Counted from the first letter of the stretch, positions 7,163-15,283 are shown. The stretch is 41,236 bases of DNA from CAYSEQ01 sp964430475 (GCA_964430475.1 CAYSEQ010000008.1:1-41236), one strand, 5' to 3'. Notes: a model not told the origin generated them from the sequence alone. Translations and numbers: made by a program.

Positions 7163-8065
7163 ATGGATACTGTTAGACTGCCTGAAGTTGAGGTTTTTTC
7201 AAAAAGTGTGTTGGTTCGGGGAGACTTAGATGTTGATGACGCGGACAACCCCAGGGCAAATTCGATAAGGGAGATTGTCCACTATCTTCAGGAAAAAGGT
7301 GCTGCAAGGATAAAGGTGATTGGACACTCCGAGACAGGTTTTGATCTTGCTTCACGGCTTCGGATTGAATTTCCCAATGTAGAGTTTGATGCGGGTCTTA
7401 GGCAAAATCCGGGCGAAAAGGAAAATAGTTTAGAGTTTGCCCAAAGACTTTCCGAAGGCTTTGAAGTTTATGTAAATGAAGCTTTTGCGACCTCACATCG
7501 ACGCCATGCCTCAATTGTTAGTTTACCTAAGGTGGTAAGAAAAAAGGGAGGGGAAGTTTGTATCGGCCTGAGGTTTGCTAAGGAGTTGGAGATGCTTTCC
7601 CAGGTTTGGGATAAACCCGGAAGAAGAATTTTGGTTATCGGTGGAGCTAAAATTGAAGACAAACAAAGGTTTATTGAAAAAATGCAGGATAAGTTTGATG
7701 CTGTTTTAAAAGGAGGACTACTGCCTGGAGTTGATTTAAGAAGTGATGGATTGGATATTTCAGATGAGACGATAAGAAAATATTGCGAGGAGATTAGTCA
7801 AGCTGATGTTATCCTTGCAGCAGGAGTGATGGGAAAGTATGAAGATGAAGGTTCCAGCAAAGGTACAAGAATGGTTTTGGAAGCAATTGCTGCTAACGAA
7901 AAGGCCTACAAAGTTGCAGGAGGAGGAGATATTGAAATGGCAATTTCAAAGTATGGTTTGAGTCAAAAGTTCGATTGGATAAGTGTGGGAGGAGGAGCAA
8001 TGCTTGAGTATTTGGCAACAGGCACCCTCCCGGGGATTGAGGCTTTGGTAAATGCAAGTAAATGA
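7163..8065 (+). CDS. pgk: Phosphoglycerate kinase, compact form
   Basis: A 300-aa enzyme, about 90 residues shorter than the usual 390-400. The N-terminal substrate region is recognisable as VLVRGDLDVDDADNPR (usually VRxDxNVP), then EAFATSHRRHASIVSLP. The hinge and nucleotide region has GGAKIEDK, AAGVMGKYEDEGSSKGT (in place of NGPxGVFE) and the C-terminal VAGGGD with VGGGAMLEYLATGTLPG. It makes ATP and 3-phosphoglycerate from 1,3-bisphosphoglycerate. The frame is unbroken from start to stop, so shrinkage comes from loop and helix loss and not from truncation. It follows rpiB by 11 nt. Confidence 0.88.
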   Translation: MDTVRLPEVEVFSKSVLVRGDLDVDDADNPRANSIREIVHYLQEKGAARIKVIGHSETGFDLASRLRIEFPNVEFDAGLRQNPGEKENSLEFAQRLSEGFEVYVNEAFATSHRRHASIVSLPKVVRKKGGEVCIGLRFAKELEMLSQVWDKPGRRILVIGGAKIEDKQRFIEKMQDKFDAVLKGGLLPGVDLRSDGLDISDETIRKYCEEISQADVILAAGVMGKYEDEGSSKGTRMVLEAIAANEKAYKVAGGGDIEMAISKYGLSQKFDWISVGGGAMLEYLATGTLPGIEALVNASK

Positions 8066-8492
8066 TTTTAAAGATTTTTATTTATTTATACCCCTTTTAT
8101 ATGCTTTCTTAAGATATGTCCTTCTATATAGGAAGGAGGAATTCAAGAAGACAAGGCTTTATTTTGCCCTAGCAGGAATAATTTTTTATGTCTTAATAGC
8201 TTTGTTTGTTGCGAGAATTTGTGCTGAAACTATTGTTTTAATTCTTAGTATGATGTCGGTGGATTTGATGGATTATTCAAGATACATTTTTATTGTTCTT
8301 TTTGTCATTTTTGATTTTGCCTCTGAAGCCGGTATTAAAAAATATATTGATTTACCTAAAGATGAAAAAAAGAAAGAACTTTTATTTCTTTTTTATAAAC
8401 CCCTTACTTTTGCGATTGTTGGTTTTTTATTCCAATTAATTTCTGTTCTTGTCTACCTTGTTTGGTTTTCTTTTGCGATATTAAAAGCTTAA
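8052..8492 (+). CDS. Four-helix membrane protein of unknown function
   Basis: A 146-aa protein with about four membrane segments (residues 10-25, 38-58, 75-93, 112-140) and a charged cytosolic loop DLPKDEKKKE. No recognised family. It overlaps the end of pgk by 14 nt, so it is translated as part of the same unit. Its product sits at the membrane although it is embedded among soluble glycolytic enzymes. Confidence 0.6.
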   Translation: MQVNDFKDFYLFIPLLYAFLRYVLLYRKEEFKKTRLYFALAGIIFYVLIALFVARICAETIVLILSMMSVDLMDYSRYIFIVLFVIFDFASEAGIKKYIDLPKDEKKKELLFLFYKPLTFAIVGFLFQLISVLVYLVWFSFAILKA

Positions 8493-8496
8493 GGTA

Positions 8497-8525
8497 TTGT
8501 CTTTCTTGGCTTCTGATGCTAAATT
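8497..8525 (+). promoter_or_regulatory. gap promoter, leaderless layout
   Basis: TTGTCT (8497-8502), 17-nt spacer, TAAATT (8520-8525) preceded by TGC, then six bases and ATG at 8532. Confidence 0.6.
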
Positions 8526-8531
8526 GAAAAT

Positions 8532-9644
8532 ATGGTAAAGGTTGGAATAAATGGATTTGGAAGGATTGGAAGAATTGCGTTTAGAATTTGGCTTTTGAAG
8601 CATACTTCGGAGATGCAAATTTCTGCTATAAATACTTCCGGAAGTATGAATGTTGAAGGATGGGCACATCTTGTAAATTACGATACAATGTATCGGAAGT
8701 TTGAATTCGAGATAAAATCTGAAAAAGTTAGGGACTCTAAAGAGGTAAGCGACGAGGATCCTCTCATAGGTTATCTTTTGGTTAGTGGTAAGGATTACAA
8801 AATTCCGGTTTTGGCACAGAGGGATCCTGCAAAGATTCCCTGGAGCCGCTTCGGAGTTGAGGTGGTTATTGAATCAACCGGTGTTTTTACCAAGGAGGAA
8901 GATGCCAAAAAACACGCCTTGGGAGGAGCAAAAAGAGTTGTGATATCAGCTCCAAGCAAGGGAGGGAATGTTGGCACTTATGTGATTGGTGTTAATGAGG
9001 TAAGTGGTGATAGTGAAGTAATTTCCAATGCTTCTTGTACCACAAATTGCGTTGCCCCTGTTGCGGCTGTGATTCATTCGGAATTTGGTATTGAAAAAGC
9101 GGCGATGACCACAATTCACTCCTATACAGACGATCAGAATCTTCAGGATAATTCCCACAAGGATCTTCGGCGCGCTCGGGCAGCGGCTGAAAATATTATT
9201 CCAACTACAACCGGTGCAGCTGTCGCAACCACCGAGACGATCCCAGAACTTAAAGGGCTTTTTGATGGAATGGCAATAAGGGTTCCGACAGCGACAGGAT
9301 CAATTTCGGATTTTACATTTTTACTAAAAAGAAGTGTCACTAAAGAAGAGGTGAATGCGGCTTTTAAAAGGGCAAGCGAAAATGCCTTGTACAAAGGAAT
9401 CCTAGCAGTTTCAGAGGAGCCTTTGGTTTCTTCGGATATTATCGGAAGAAGCGAATCTTGTATCGTTGATCTTTCTCTAACCCAAATTATTGCAGGAAAC
9501 CTGGTTAAGGTATTTGCCTGGTATGATAATGAGTGGGGCTATGCAAATAGATTAGTTGAGCAGGTAATTAGAGTTGGACAAAGGTTAGATAGTTCAAGGG
9601 CTCCAAGCGATCCAATAACCCTTTCTTTTGGTGATAAGCTCTAA
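8532..9644 (+). CDS. gap: Glyceraldehyde-3-phosphate dehydrogenase
   Basis: A 370-aa phosphorylating GAPDH. The Rossmann start is VGINGFGRIGR, the catalytic Cys lies in SNASCTTNC (about residue 167), the substrate loop TTIHSYTDDQNLQD follows, and the C-terminus has WYDNEWGYANRLV. At the end of the second strand the enzyme reads AINTSGSM where NAD-specific enzymes have AIND. The missing Asp suggests NADP use or relaxed coenzyme choice. The protein also has a longer tail than the usual 335 aa. It has its own promoter, so it can be expressed apart from pgk upstream. Confidence 0.95.
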   Translation: MVKVGINGFGRIGRIAFRIWLLKHTSEMQISAINTSGSMNVEGWAHLVNYDTMYRKFEFEIKSEKVRDSKEVSDEDPLIGYLLVSGKDYKIPVLAQRDPAKIPWSRFGVEVVIESTGVFTKEEDAKKHALGGAKRVVISAPSKGGNVGTYVIGVNEVSGDSEVISNASCTTNCVAPVAAVIHSEFGIEKAAMTTIHSYTDDQNLQDNSHKDLRRARAAAENIIPTTTGAAVATTETIPELKGLFDGMAIRVPTATGSISDFTFLLKRSVTKEEVNAAFKRASENALYKGILAVSEEPLVSSDIIGRSESCIVDLSLTQIIAGNLVKVFAWYDNEWGYANRLVEQVIRVGQRLDSSRAPSDPITLSFGDKL

Positions 9645-9650
9645 AGGAAG

Positions 9651-9682
9651 TATTAAAAAATTTTTAATATATCAATTTTTTT
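9651..9682 (+). terminator. Possible weak terminator after gap
   Basis: TATTAAAAA and TTTTTAATA form a purely A-T stem, followed by seven Ts at 9676-9682 directly before the next ATG. The same bases contain a TAATAT that could be a -10 box for the downstream gene, so either reading is possible. Confidence 0.3.
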
Positions 9683-10168
9683 ATGTTAATACCAAGAGGG
9701 AGAAACGACGACCACATATTTGACTTTTCAAAAATTACTGACCAAATTTATATAGGAAGTGACCTTTGTAAAGGAGGAATTTGTAAAATTCATGCCGAGG
9801 AGTTTAAGAGATTAGGGGTAAGCTTTGAGCTGAATTTAAGTCATGAAGAAAACGAATTGCCACCCAAAGATATTAGCTTGGGTTATCTTTGGCTACCTGT
9901 TGTAGATGGTTATGCACCAACCCAGGAACAATTTGATATAGGAACATCCGCAATACACGAGGCGGTTAAAAATGGTGGGGTTGTTTATGTTCATTGTAAA
10001 AATGGACATGCAAGAAGTCCTTCGATGGTTGTTGCGTATTTAACTAGATATCAGGGACACACACTAGAAGATGCTTTAAGGTTAGTTAAAGAGAAAAGAT
10101 CTGAAGTTCACATAGAACCAAGTCAGAAAGAAGCGTTGAGGAAATTTAGTAAAAGGATTCATGCTTGA
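9683..10168 (+). CDS. Dual-specificity / tyrosine protein phosphatase
   Basis: A 161-aa cysteine phosphatase. The active-site loop HCKNGHARSP is the HCx5R signature (Cys nucleophile, Arg phosphate binding). The Asp in LPVVDGYAPT is in the right place to act as general acid. The KITDQIYIGSDLCKG start is typical of DUSP-type folds. It removes phosphate from Tyr/Ser/Thr residues, or possibly from another phosphorylated substrate. It overlaps the epimerase gene by 8 nt, which puts a phosphatase inside a sugar-phosphate operon. Confidence 0.88.
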   Translation: MLIPRGRNDDHIFDFSKITDQIYIGSDLCKGGICKIHAEEFKRLGVSFELNLSHEENELPPKDISLGYLWLPVVDGYAPTQEQFDIGTSAIHEAVKNGGVVYVHCKNGHARSPSMVVAYLTRYQGHTLEDALRLVKEKRSEVHIEPSQKEALRKFSKRIHA

Positions 10169-10814
10169 GATAATTCCGGCAATCTTAACTTTAGATAGAC
10201 AAGAGCTAGAATCAAAGTTGAGGATTTTAGAAGGCGTTACCAAAAGAGTTCAGATAGATATTGTTGATGGAAAATTTGCAGATAATAGAACGCTGGAACC
10301 AGATACTCTGGGTTTAATTGAAACGAGCAATCTTATAGATTTTCATCTTATGACTAAAGAACCTGTTGACTGGATGGAATCTTGTATCAGAGGGATGGCT
10401 GATAGAATAATAGGGCAAATAGAGATGATGAGTAGTCAAATGGAGTTTGTTGGCAAAGTTCAGGAGGCAGGAATATCTGTGGGTCTTGCAATTGATATTG
10501 ATACCCCAGTTGAAGCGCTTGATCCTTTGGTTCTAACCAATCTTGACCTGGTTTTAGTAATGAGTGTAAAGGCGGGTTTTGGTGGTCAAAGATTTAATGA
10601 TAAAGCAATTCAAAAGATAGAGGCGCTTGATAGGATAAGAGTGAAAGATAATACTCCTTTCAAAATTTGCGTGGATGGCGGGATAAACGAGTCGAATATT
10701 GAGAAGGTAAGAAAAGCAGGTGCAGACGAAGTAGTAATCGGTGAACATCTTTTCAAGGAAGAACTGATTACTCATCTGGAAAAGCTAAAGAGGGCTTCTT
10801 ATGGAAAAGAATAA
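10161..10814 (+). CDS. rpe: Ribulose-phosphate 3-epimerase
   Basis: A 217-aa (beta/alpha)8 enzyme that interconverts ribulose 5-phosphate and xylulose 5-phosphate. Motifs in order are IIPAILTLDRQE, VQIDIVDGKFADNRT (Asp of the metal site), DFHLMTKEP (metal-site His), VMSVKAGFGGQRF (phosphate loop) and CVDGGINESNI (catalytic Asp). It overlaps the genes on both sides by 8 and 14 nt and is probably translationally coupled. With RpiB and transketolase it completes most of a non-oxidative pentose phosphate path; no transaldolase is seen in this window. Confidence 0.9.
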   Translation: MLEIIPAILTLDRQELESKLRILEGVTKRVQIDIVDGKFADNRTLEPDTLGLIETSNLIDFHLMTKEPVDWMESCIRGMADRIIGQIEMMSSQMEFVGKVQEAGISVGLAIDIDTPVEALDPLVLTNLDLVLVMSVKAGFGGQRFNDKAIQKIEALDRIRVKDNTPFKICVDGGINESNIEKVRKAGADEVVIGEHLFKEELITHLEKLKRASYGKE

Positions 10815-11436
10815 ACACTTGCCTAGACCATTAATTAAGAATATTGCCTTTTTTGGCGATGCCAGTGCCAAAAAAGATAGTCCTTTGTACAAACAAGCCT
10901 TTGATGTTGCTAAACTTCTTGCCTCTCATGGATACACGATAGTAAATGGAGGAGGGCCTGGCGTAATGGATGCTTCAACTCAAGGAGCAGAGGAGGTCGG
11001 GGGTGAAACTCTAACCGTTACTTTCTACCCTGAAAATGCCCCAGGTTTTGAGGGAAGGTATGTTGGGAATATTGCTGATAAAGAGATTATCACCACAAAT
11101 TATATTGACAGGATGTTTAAGCTTCTTGAGCATGCGGACATGTACATAATTTTTAAAGGTGGGAGTGGAACAATGTCTGAATTTGCGACAGCTTGGGTTT
11201 TGGCAAAACTTTATCATGGTCATCATAAACCCTTCATTCTTTACGGAAGTTTTTGGAAACAAATAATAGACACTTTTAAAAAAAACCTTAACCTTGACAA
11301 AGAGGAATTGGATGTTTTTGAGATAGTTACCCAAAAAGAAGATATCCTTCCCACAATAAAAAGATTTGAAGAAAAGATGATGGAGGTTGACCACACACAT
11401 TGTCGGGTTTGTCGGGAAAGGGCGTTTATGAAGTAG
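10801..11436 (+). CDS. LOG-family (SLOG) nucleotide phosphoribohydrolase
   Basis: A 211-aa Rossmann-like protein with IVNGGGPGVMDASTQGAEE and FKGGSGTMSEFATAW. These correspond to the LOG/TIGR00730 signatures PGGxGTxxE and the nucleotide-binding GGG loop. The family cleaves nucleotide 5'-monophosphates to base plus ribose 5-phosphate (cytokinin activation in plants, AMP hydrolysis in some bacteria). That activity would feed ribose phosphate into the neighbouring pentose phosphate enzymes. The C-terminus has an unusual HCRVCRE cysteine pair that might bind metal. A GAGG site precedes the ATG, within the end of rpe. Confidence 0.85.
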   Translation: MEKNKHLPRPLIKNIAFFGDASAKKDSPLYKQAFDVAKLLASHGYTIVNGGGPGVMDASTQGAEEVGGETLTVTFYPENAPGFEGRYVGNIADKEIITTNYIDRMFKLLEHADMYIIFKGGSGTMSEFATAWVLAKLYHGHHKPFILYGSFWKQIIDTFKKNLNLDKEELDVFEIVTQKEDILPTIKRFEEKMMEVDHTHCRVCRERAFMK

Positions 11437-11476
11437 ATTCAAGTGCCTCAAGGATTTTTGTTTTCCTTTGTAAATT

Positions 11477-12325
11477 ATGGTGTCAATACAAGATTTAGAG
11501 AAAAAAGCAAACGCGATAAGGCAGGATATTATCAAGATGCTTCTTGCCGCAGGAAGCGGACACTCCGCAGGTCCCCTTGGGATGGCCGATATTTTCTGCG
11601 CGCTTTATTTTGGCGGTGTAATGCGCTATGATCCCAAAAATCCAAATTGGGAAGAAAGGGATAGACTTATTCTTTCAAATGGGCATATTTGTCCGGTTCT
11701 TTATGCTACGCTTGCCCATGCGGGGTTTTTCCCCCACTCCGAACTTATGACTCTTCGAAAACTTGGCTCAAGGCTTCAGGGACATCCGGAAAGAGGTAGG
11801 CTTCCTGGGGTTGAGACCACATCCGGGCCTTTAGGTTCTGGTCTTGCCCAAGCTGCTGGATATGCCTACGCGGCAAGGATGGATGGGAAAAGATTTAGAG
11901 TTTTTTGCATCACAAGTGATGCCGAACACCAAGAAGGAAATCATTGGGAGGCCGTAATGTTTGCCGGAAAATATAATCTTTCAAATTTGACAGCAATAGT
12001 TGATCGCAACAACATCCAAATCGATGGACATACCGAAGATGTGATGCCCCTTGAGCCTTTGAGAGAAAAGTACGAGGCATTCAATTGGCATGTTCTGGAT
12101 GTGGATGGGCACAATATTGGACAGATAATTGATGCCTGCAATCATGCAAAGGCTGTCTTTGAAAATCCTACAGTAATTATCGCTCATACAATTCCAGGGA
12201 AAGGTGTTGGATTCATGGAGAACTTACCGGAATGGCATGGAAAACCCCCAAATCCCGAAGAGGCAAAGATTGCATTAAATGAACTACGTACTCTACAAGG
12301 TAGGATTAGGTCTGAGCATGAATAG
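11477..12325 (+). CDS. Transketolase, N-terminal (thiamine diphosphate-binding) subunit
   Basis: A 282-aa split transketolase half. It contains SGHSAGPLGMADIFCALYFG, LILSNGHICPVLYA, TTSGPLGSGLAQAAGYA and the ThDP/metal motif TSDAEHQEGN with IVDRNNIQIDG about 25 residues later. The usual GDGE is SDAE here, with the metal-binding Asp kept. Together with the C-terminal half at 12591 it would transfer two-carbon units between sugar phosphates. Its stop overlaps the start of a small membrane protein gene that separates the two halves. Confidence 0.9.
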   Translation: MVSIQDLEKKANAIRQDIIKMLLAAGSGHSAGPLGMADIFCALYFGGVMRYDPKNPNWEERDRLILSNGHICPVLYATLAHAGFFPHSELMTLRKLGSRLQGHPERGRLPGVETTSGPLGSGLAQAAGYAYAARMDGKRFRVFCITSDAEHQEGNHWEAVMFAGKYNLSNLTAIVDRNNIQIDGHTEDVMPLEPLREKYEAFNWHVLDVDGHNIGQIIDACNHAKAVFENPTVIIAHTIPGKGVGFMENLPEWHGKPPNPEEAKIALNELRTLQGRIRSEHE

Positions 12326-12575
12326 AATGATTAAAATTGTGAATGCATTTTTGGCATTTATATTAGCATTATTTGTCTCAATTGTGGTTTCATTTTTTCT
12401 AACAGATAGATTTTTTAGTCCTCCATGTGACGACATTATTATTACAGAACCGTCGCGGCTTCAGCCATTGTGTACCCTTCCAGCCACACCATTTTTGGTA
12501 ATAAGTACAATTTTATTCATAATAACATTAATCTTATTTTATAGGTTGATGAAACGTTTGTTCCCCAAAACTTAA
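12318..12575 (+). CDS. Small two-helix membrane protein between the transketolase halves
   Basis: An 85-aa protein with hydrophobic segments at about residues 5-27 and 54-76. They are separated by an extracytoplasmic loop with two cysteines (FFSPPCDD and PLCTLP). The ATG at 12318 overlaps the transketolase N-half stop by 8 nt. The frame is open further upstream, but those codons lie deep in the previous gene. I do not recognise it, and nothing ties it to transketolase except its place. Confidence 0.6.
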   Translation: MNRMIKIVNAFLAFILALFVSIVVSFFLTDRFFSPPCDDIIITEPSRLQPLCTLPATPFLVISTILFIITLILFYRLMKRLFPKT

Positions 12576-12578
12576 AAT

Positions 12579-12584
12579 TATTTT
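12579..12584 (+). promoter_or_regulatory. -10 box, 6 nt before the start codon
   Basis: TATTTT, six bases, then ATG at 12591. No TG extension and a weak -35, so this is a less certain member of the set. It would let the C-terminal transketolase half be made from its own leaderless mRNA. Confidence 0.4.
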
Positions 12585-12590
12585 AATTAA

Positions 12591-13592
12591 ATGCTAGTTC
12601 CAAAAGCTGAATTATCTGATCGAATATTTAAGGAGGATATTGAGAAAATTCCAACCCGTCAAGGATATGGGGAGGGATTGGTGATTGCAGGGGAGAAAGA
12701 CGAAAGGGTGGTTGTTTTGTGTGCGGATTTGACTGAAAGTACGCGTTCAATTTTATTCAAGGAAAAGTTTCCCGAAAGGTTTATTGAGGTAGGAGTTGCA
12801 GAGCAAGCCCTGGCGACAATCGCTTCTGGAATGGCAAATTATGGCAAGATACCCTTTATCTCCTCTTATGCGGCATTTTCTCCTGGAAGGAATTGGGAAC
12901 AGATAAGAACAACGATTGCACTAAATAATGTTCCTGTAAAAATCGGGGGGGCTCACGCAGGTTTAACGGTGGGGCCTGATGGAGCCACCCATCAAGCCTT
13001 AGAAGATATTGCGATTATGAGGGCAATGCCCAATATGGTGGTTTTGGCTCCTTGTGATGCGATTGAGACTAGGAAGGCAACAATTGAATCGGCGAAAAAT
13101 GGAAAGCCCACTTATATTAGGTTTGCTCGTGAGAAAACTCCAGTTTTTACTAGTGAGAATACTCCATTTAAGATTGGAAGGGCAGAGATTTTTTGGGAGT
13201 CGGATAATCCTGAGGTAGCCATCGTTGGTTGTGGCCCACTTTTATACGAAGCACTTTTGGCAGCAAAAGAACTTGAAAAAAAAGGGATAGGAACGCTTGT
13301 TGTTAATTCTCACACGATTAAACCAATTGATGCAGAAACTATTTTAAGGGTTGTTAGGAGAACAGGTGCGGTGGTTACGGTTGAGGAGCATCAGGTCATC
13401 GGAGGACTTGCTGGGGCTGTCTCAGAATTGTCAGTTAGAAACTACCCTGTCCCTATAGAATTTGTTGGAATGCCAGATACTTTTGGTGAGTCAGGCAAAC
13501 CCGATGAGTTGCTTAACAAATACGGAATGAGATCTAAGGATATTATTGTAGCGGTAAAGAAAGTAATTCAGAGGAAGCATTCTTTCTTATAA
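12591..13592 (+). CDS. Transketolase, C-terminal (pyrimidine-binding) subunit
   Basis: A 333-aa half with the catalytic Glu region FIEVGVAEQALATIASGMAN, the substrate loop GAHAGLTVGPDGATHQALED and the C-terminal transketolase domain (about 200-325) with GIGTLVVNSHTIKPID and TVEEHQVIGGLAGAV. The order and length match the C-terminal subunits of split transketolases. It must pair with the N-terminal half at 11477 to form an active site. The 85-aa membrane protein gene lies between them. Confidence 0.9.
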   Translation: MLVPKAELSDRIFKEDIEKIPTRQGYGEGLVIAGEKDERVVVLCADLTESTRSILFKEKFPERFIEVGVAEQALATIASGMANYGKIPFISSYAAFSPGRNWEQIRTTIALNNVPVKIGGAHAGLTVGPDGATHQALEDIAIMRAMPNMVVLAPCDAIETRKATIESAKNGKPTYIRFAREKTPVFTSENTPFKIGRAEIFWESDNPEVAIVGCGPLLYEALLAAKELEKKGIGTLVVNSHTIKPIDAETILRVVRRTGAVVTVEEHQVIGGLAGAVSELSVRNYPVPIEFVGMPDTFGESGKPDELLNKYGMRSKDIIVAVKKVIQRKHSFL

Positions 13593-13661
13593 AACCAAAC
13601 TAATATTTAGGCAGGTGCTGAAGTTTAGAACCATGTAAGCTTTTTAAATACCGCCAATTTT

Positions 13662-14111
13662 CTATAAGGAATCTCTATAATACTTTGAGAGACATTCTTC
13701 TAGCTCCGGGGTTTGTCGCCAGCCACAAGTTCCATTTTCTTGTCTTTCACATATCGCGTTTTTGTAACAGGCAAATTCTGGCTTGGCTATACACGCTGAG
13801 AAGACTTGATCGCTTTCTGAGATATCAACGCAAAACTCCGCGTTACACCCACCAACTACACAACCTTGAGTGACGAAAACATCAGACGATATTCCTTGAA
13901 CTGGAGATTGTTTTGGAAGTTGGATTTCTGCTTCTGGCACTACATCACTTCCCCTTACGGGTATTTGTTGCCAGTAGCTTGTAAGAAAAGAAAGCACAAA
14001 AGTGAGTATAAAAAGTATAGCCAACAAGACAATTGTGACTAATATTCTTATTGTATTTGATTCAGGAAATCCTTTGGAAGGTAAAAAACTTCGAGTTAAT
14101 TCTGCTTCCAC
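13662..14111 (-). CDS. Membrane-anchored eight-cysteine-cluster protein
   Basis: A 149-aa protein. Residues 22-46 are a membrane anchor, then a linker, then a compact extracytoplasmic domain with exactly eight cysteines: CVVGGC, EFCVD, SACIAK, FACYKNAIC, GTCGW and EECL. This matches the eight-cysteine-cluster domain found in secreted proteins of environmental bacteria, probably held by four disulfides. The frame is open upstream to 14300, but a promoter (TTGAAG, 17 nt, CATAAT) ends 6 nt before a GTG at 14111, which I take as the start. That also avoids overlap with the divergent aldolase gene. Confidence 0.7.
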   Translation of the reverse strand: MEAELTRSFLPSKGFPESNTIRILVTIVLLAILFILTFVLSFLTSYWQQIPVRGSDVVPEAEIQLPKQSPVQGISSDVFVTQGCVVGGCNAEFCVDISESDQVFSACIAKPEFACYKNAICERQENGTCGWRQTPELEECLSKYYRDSL

Positions 14112-14117
14112 AATCCA

Positions 14118-14146
14118 ATTATGATATAAATATTTTTTTTCTTCAA
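14118..14146 (-). promoter_or_regulatory. Promoter of the eight-cysteine protein gene
   Basis: Minus-strand TTGAAG, 17-nt spacer, CATAAT, then six bases and GTG. It decides the start of the downstream gene. Confidence 0.6.
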
Positions 14147-14168
14147 GAATTTTGTTTAAAAAAGGAGC

Positions 14169-14197
14169 TTGTCCTTTATCTGGGAAGGTGTTAAATT
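14169..14197 (+). promoter_or_regulatory. Aldolase promoter
   Basis: TTGTCC (14169-14174), 17-nt spacer, TAAATT (14192-14197) preceded by TGT, then nine bases and ATG at 14207. The leader would be at most two or three bases. Confidence 0.55.
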
Positions 14198-14206
14198 TAA
14201 AAATTA

Positions 14207-15229
14207 ATGAACAAGGAGGTTTTAGAAAAAACCGCAGTAGCACTAGTTGCTGAAGGTAAGGGCATTTTGGCAGCTGACGAAAGCGATAAGACAATAGCAA
14301 AACGTTTTGCCACTATCAATCTTGAATCTACTAGTGAAAACCACCGCATCTATCGTCAGCTTCTTTTTAAAACACCCGGCATTGAAGAATTTATAAGTGG
14401 GATTATCCTTTTTGATGAGACAATAAGACAGGAGACTGATGAAGGTATTCCCTTCCCAAGTTATATCAGCCAAAGAGGAATAATTCCAGGAATAAAAGTT
14501 GATAAGGGGGTAGTTGATCTTGCAAATTTCCCAGGCGAGAAAATTACAGAAGGTTTGGATGGTCTTAGAGAAAGGCTTATTGAATATAAAAATCTTGGAG
14601 CAAGGTTTACGAAATGGAGAGCTGTGATTACTATCGGTGAGGGCATTCCTACGGATTGCTGTATCAATGCTAACGCTGAACTGATTGCGAGGTTTGCAGC
14701 TCTTTCCCAAGAGGCGGACCTTGTTCCTATCGTTGAGCCTGAGGTTTTAATGGATGGCAAACATGATCTAGAAAGAAGTGAAAAAGAAACATACAGAACC
14801 TTAAAAGGTGTTTTTTTAAAACTTTCCGAGTATAGAGTTTATTTCCCAGGTATGCTTCTTAAAACAAACTGGGCTCATCCCGGAAAAGAAAGTGGCATTT
14901 TAGCGGACAGCCAGAAAATTGCTGAGGCAACATTAAGAGTGTTCAAAGAAGTTTTGCCTCAGGAACTACCGGGCGTAGTTTTCCTCTCAGGAGGAGATAG
15001 CCCAGAAGAGTCAAGCGACCATCTAAATGCTTTAAATTTATTAGATAATGTTCCCTGGGAATTAAGTTTTTCTTTTGGCAGAGCACTTCAGGAACCAGTA
15101 TTGAAGGTTTGGCAGGGGAAACCTGAGAATGTAAGTGCAGCCCAAGAAGAATTTTATAAGAGGGCAAAGCTAAATTCTCTTGCAAGAGAAGGAAAGTACA
15201 ATAGGGAAATGGAGGGAGTTGAAAGATAA
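14207..15229 (+). CDS. Fructose-bisphosphate aldolase, class I
   Basis: A 340-aa aldolase of the Schiff-base class found mainly in animals and plants. Landmarks in order are GKGILAADESDKTIAKRF, KWRAVITIGEG (active-site Lys), VPIVEPEVLMDGKHDLE, GMLLKTNWAHPGKES (Schiff-base Lys), FLSGGDSPEESSDHLNALN and LSFSFGRALQEPVLKVW. It splits fructose 1,6-bisphosphate to the two triose phosphates used by TIM and GAPDH nearby. The C-terminal Tyr tail of animal enzymes is not seen. Confidence 0.93.
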   Translation: MNKEVLEKTAVALVAEGKGILAADESDKTIAKRFATINLESTSENHRIYRQLLFKTPGIEEFISGIILFDETIRQETDEGIPFPSYISQRGIIPGIKVDKGVVDLANFPGEKITEGLDGLRERLIEYKNLGARFTKWRAVITIGEGIPTDCCINANAELIARFAALSQEADLVPIVEPEVLMDGKHDLERSEKETYRTLKGVFLKLSEYRVYFPGMLLKTNWAHPGKESGILADSQKIAEATLRVFKEVLPQELPGVVFLSGGDSPEESSDHLNALNLLDNVPWELSFSFGRALQEPVLKVWQGKPENVSAAQEEFYKRAKLNSLAREGKYNREMEGVER

Positions 15230-15271
15230 TTGGGCTTTAGAGGGAAAAATACTTAATTTATTTAAAGAGTA

Positions 15272-15277
15272 TATATT
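15272..15277 (+). promoter_or_regulatory. -10 box, 6 nt before the start codon
   Basis: TATATT, six bases, ATG at 15284. There is no TG extension and no clear -35. Confidence 0.4.
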
Positions 15278-15283
15278 AGGAAA

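Noticed and set aside
11011..11535. 174-aa frame opposite the LOG-family gene
   Set aside because: Its composition is biased and it lies antisense to well-conserved motifs.
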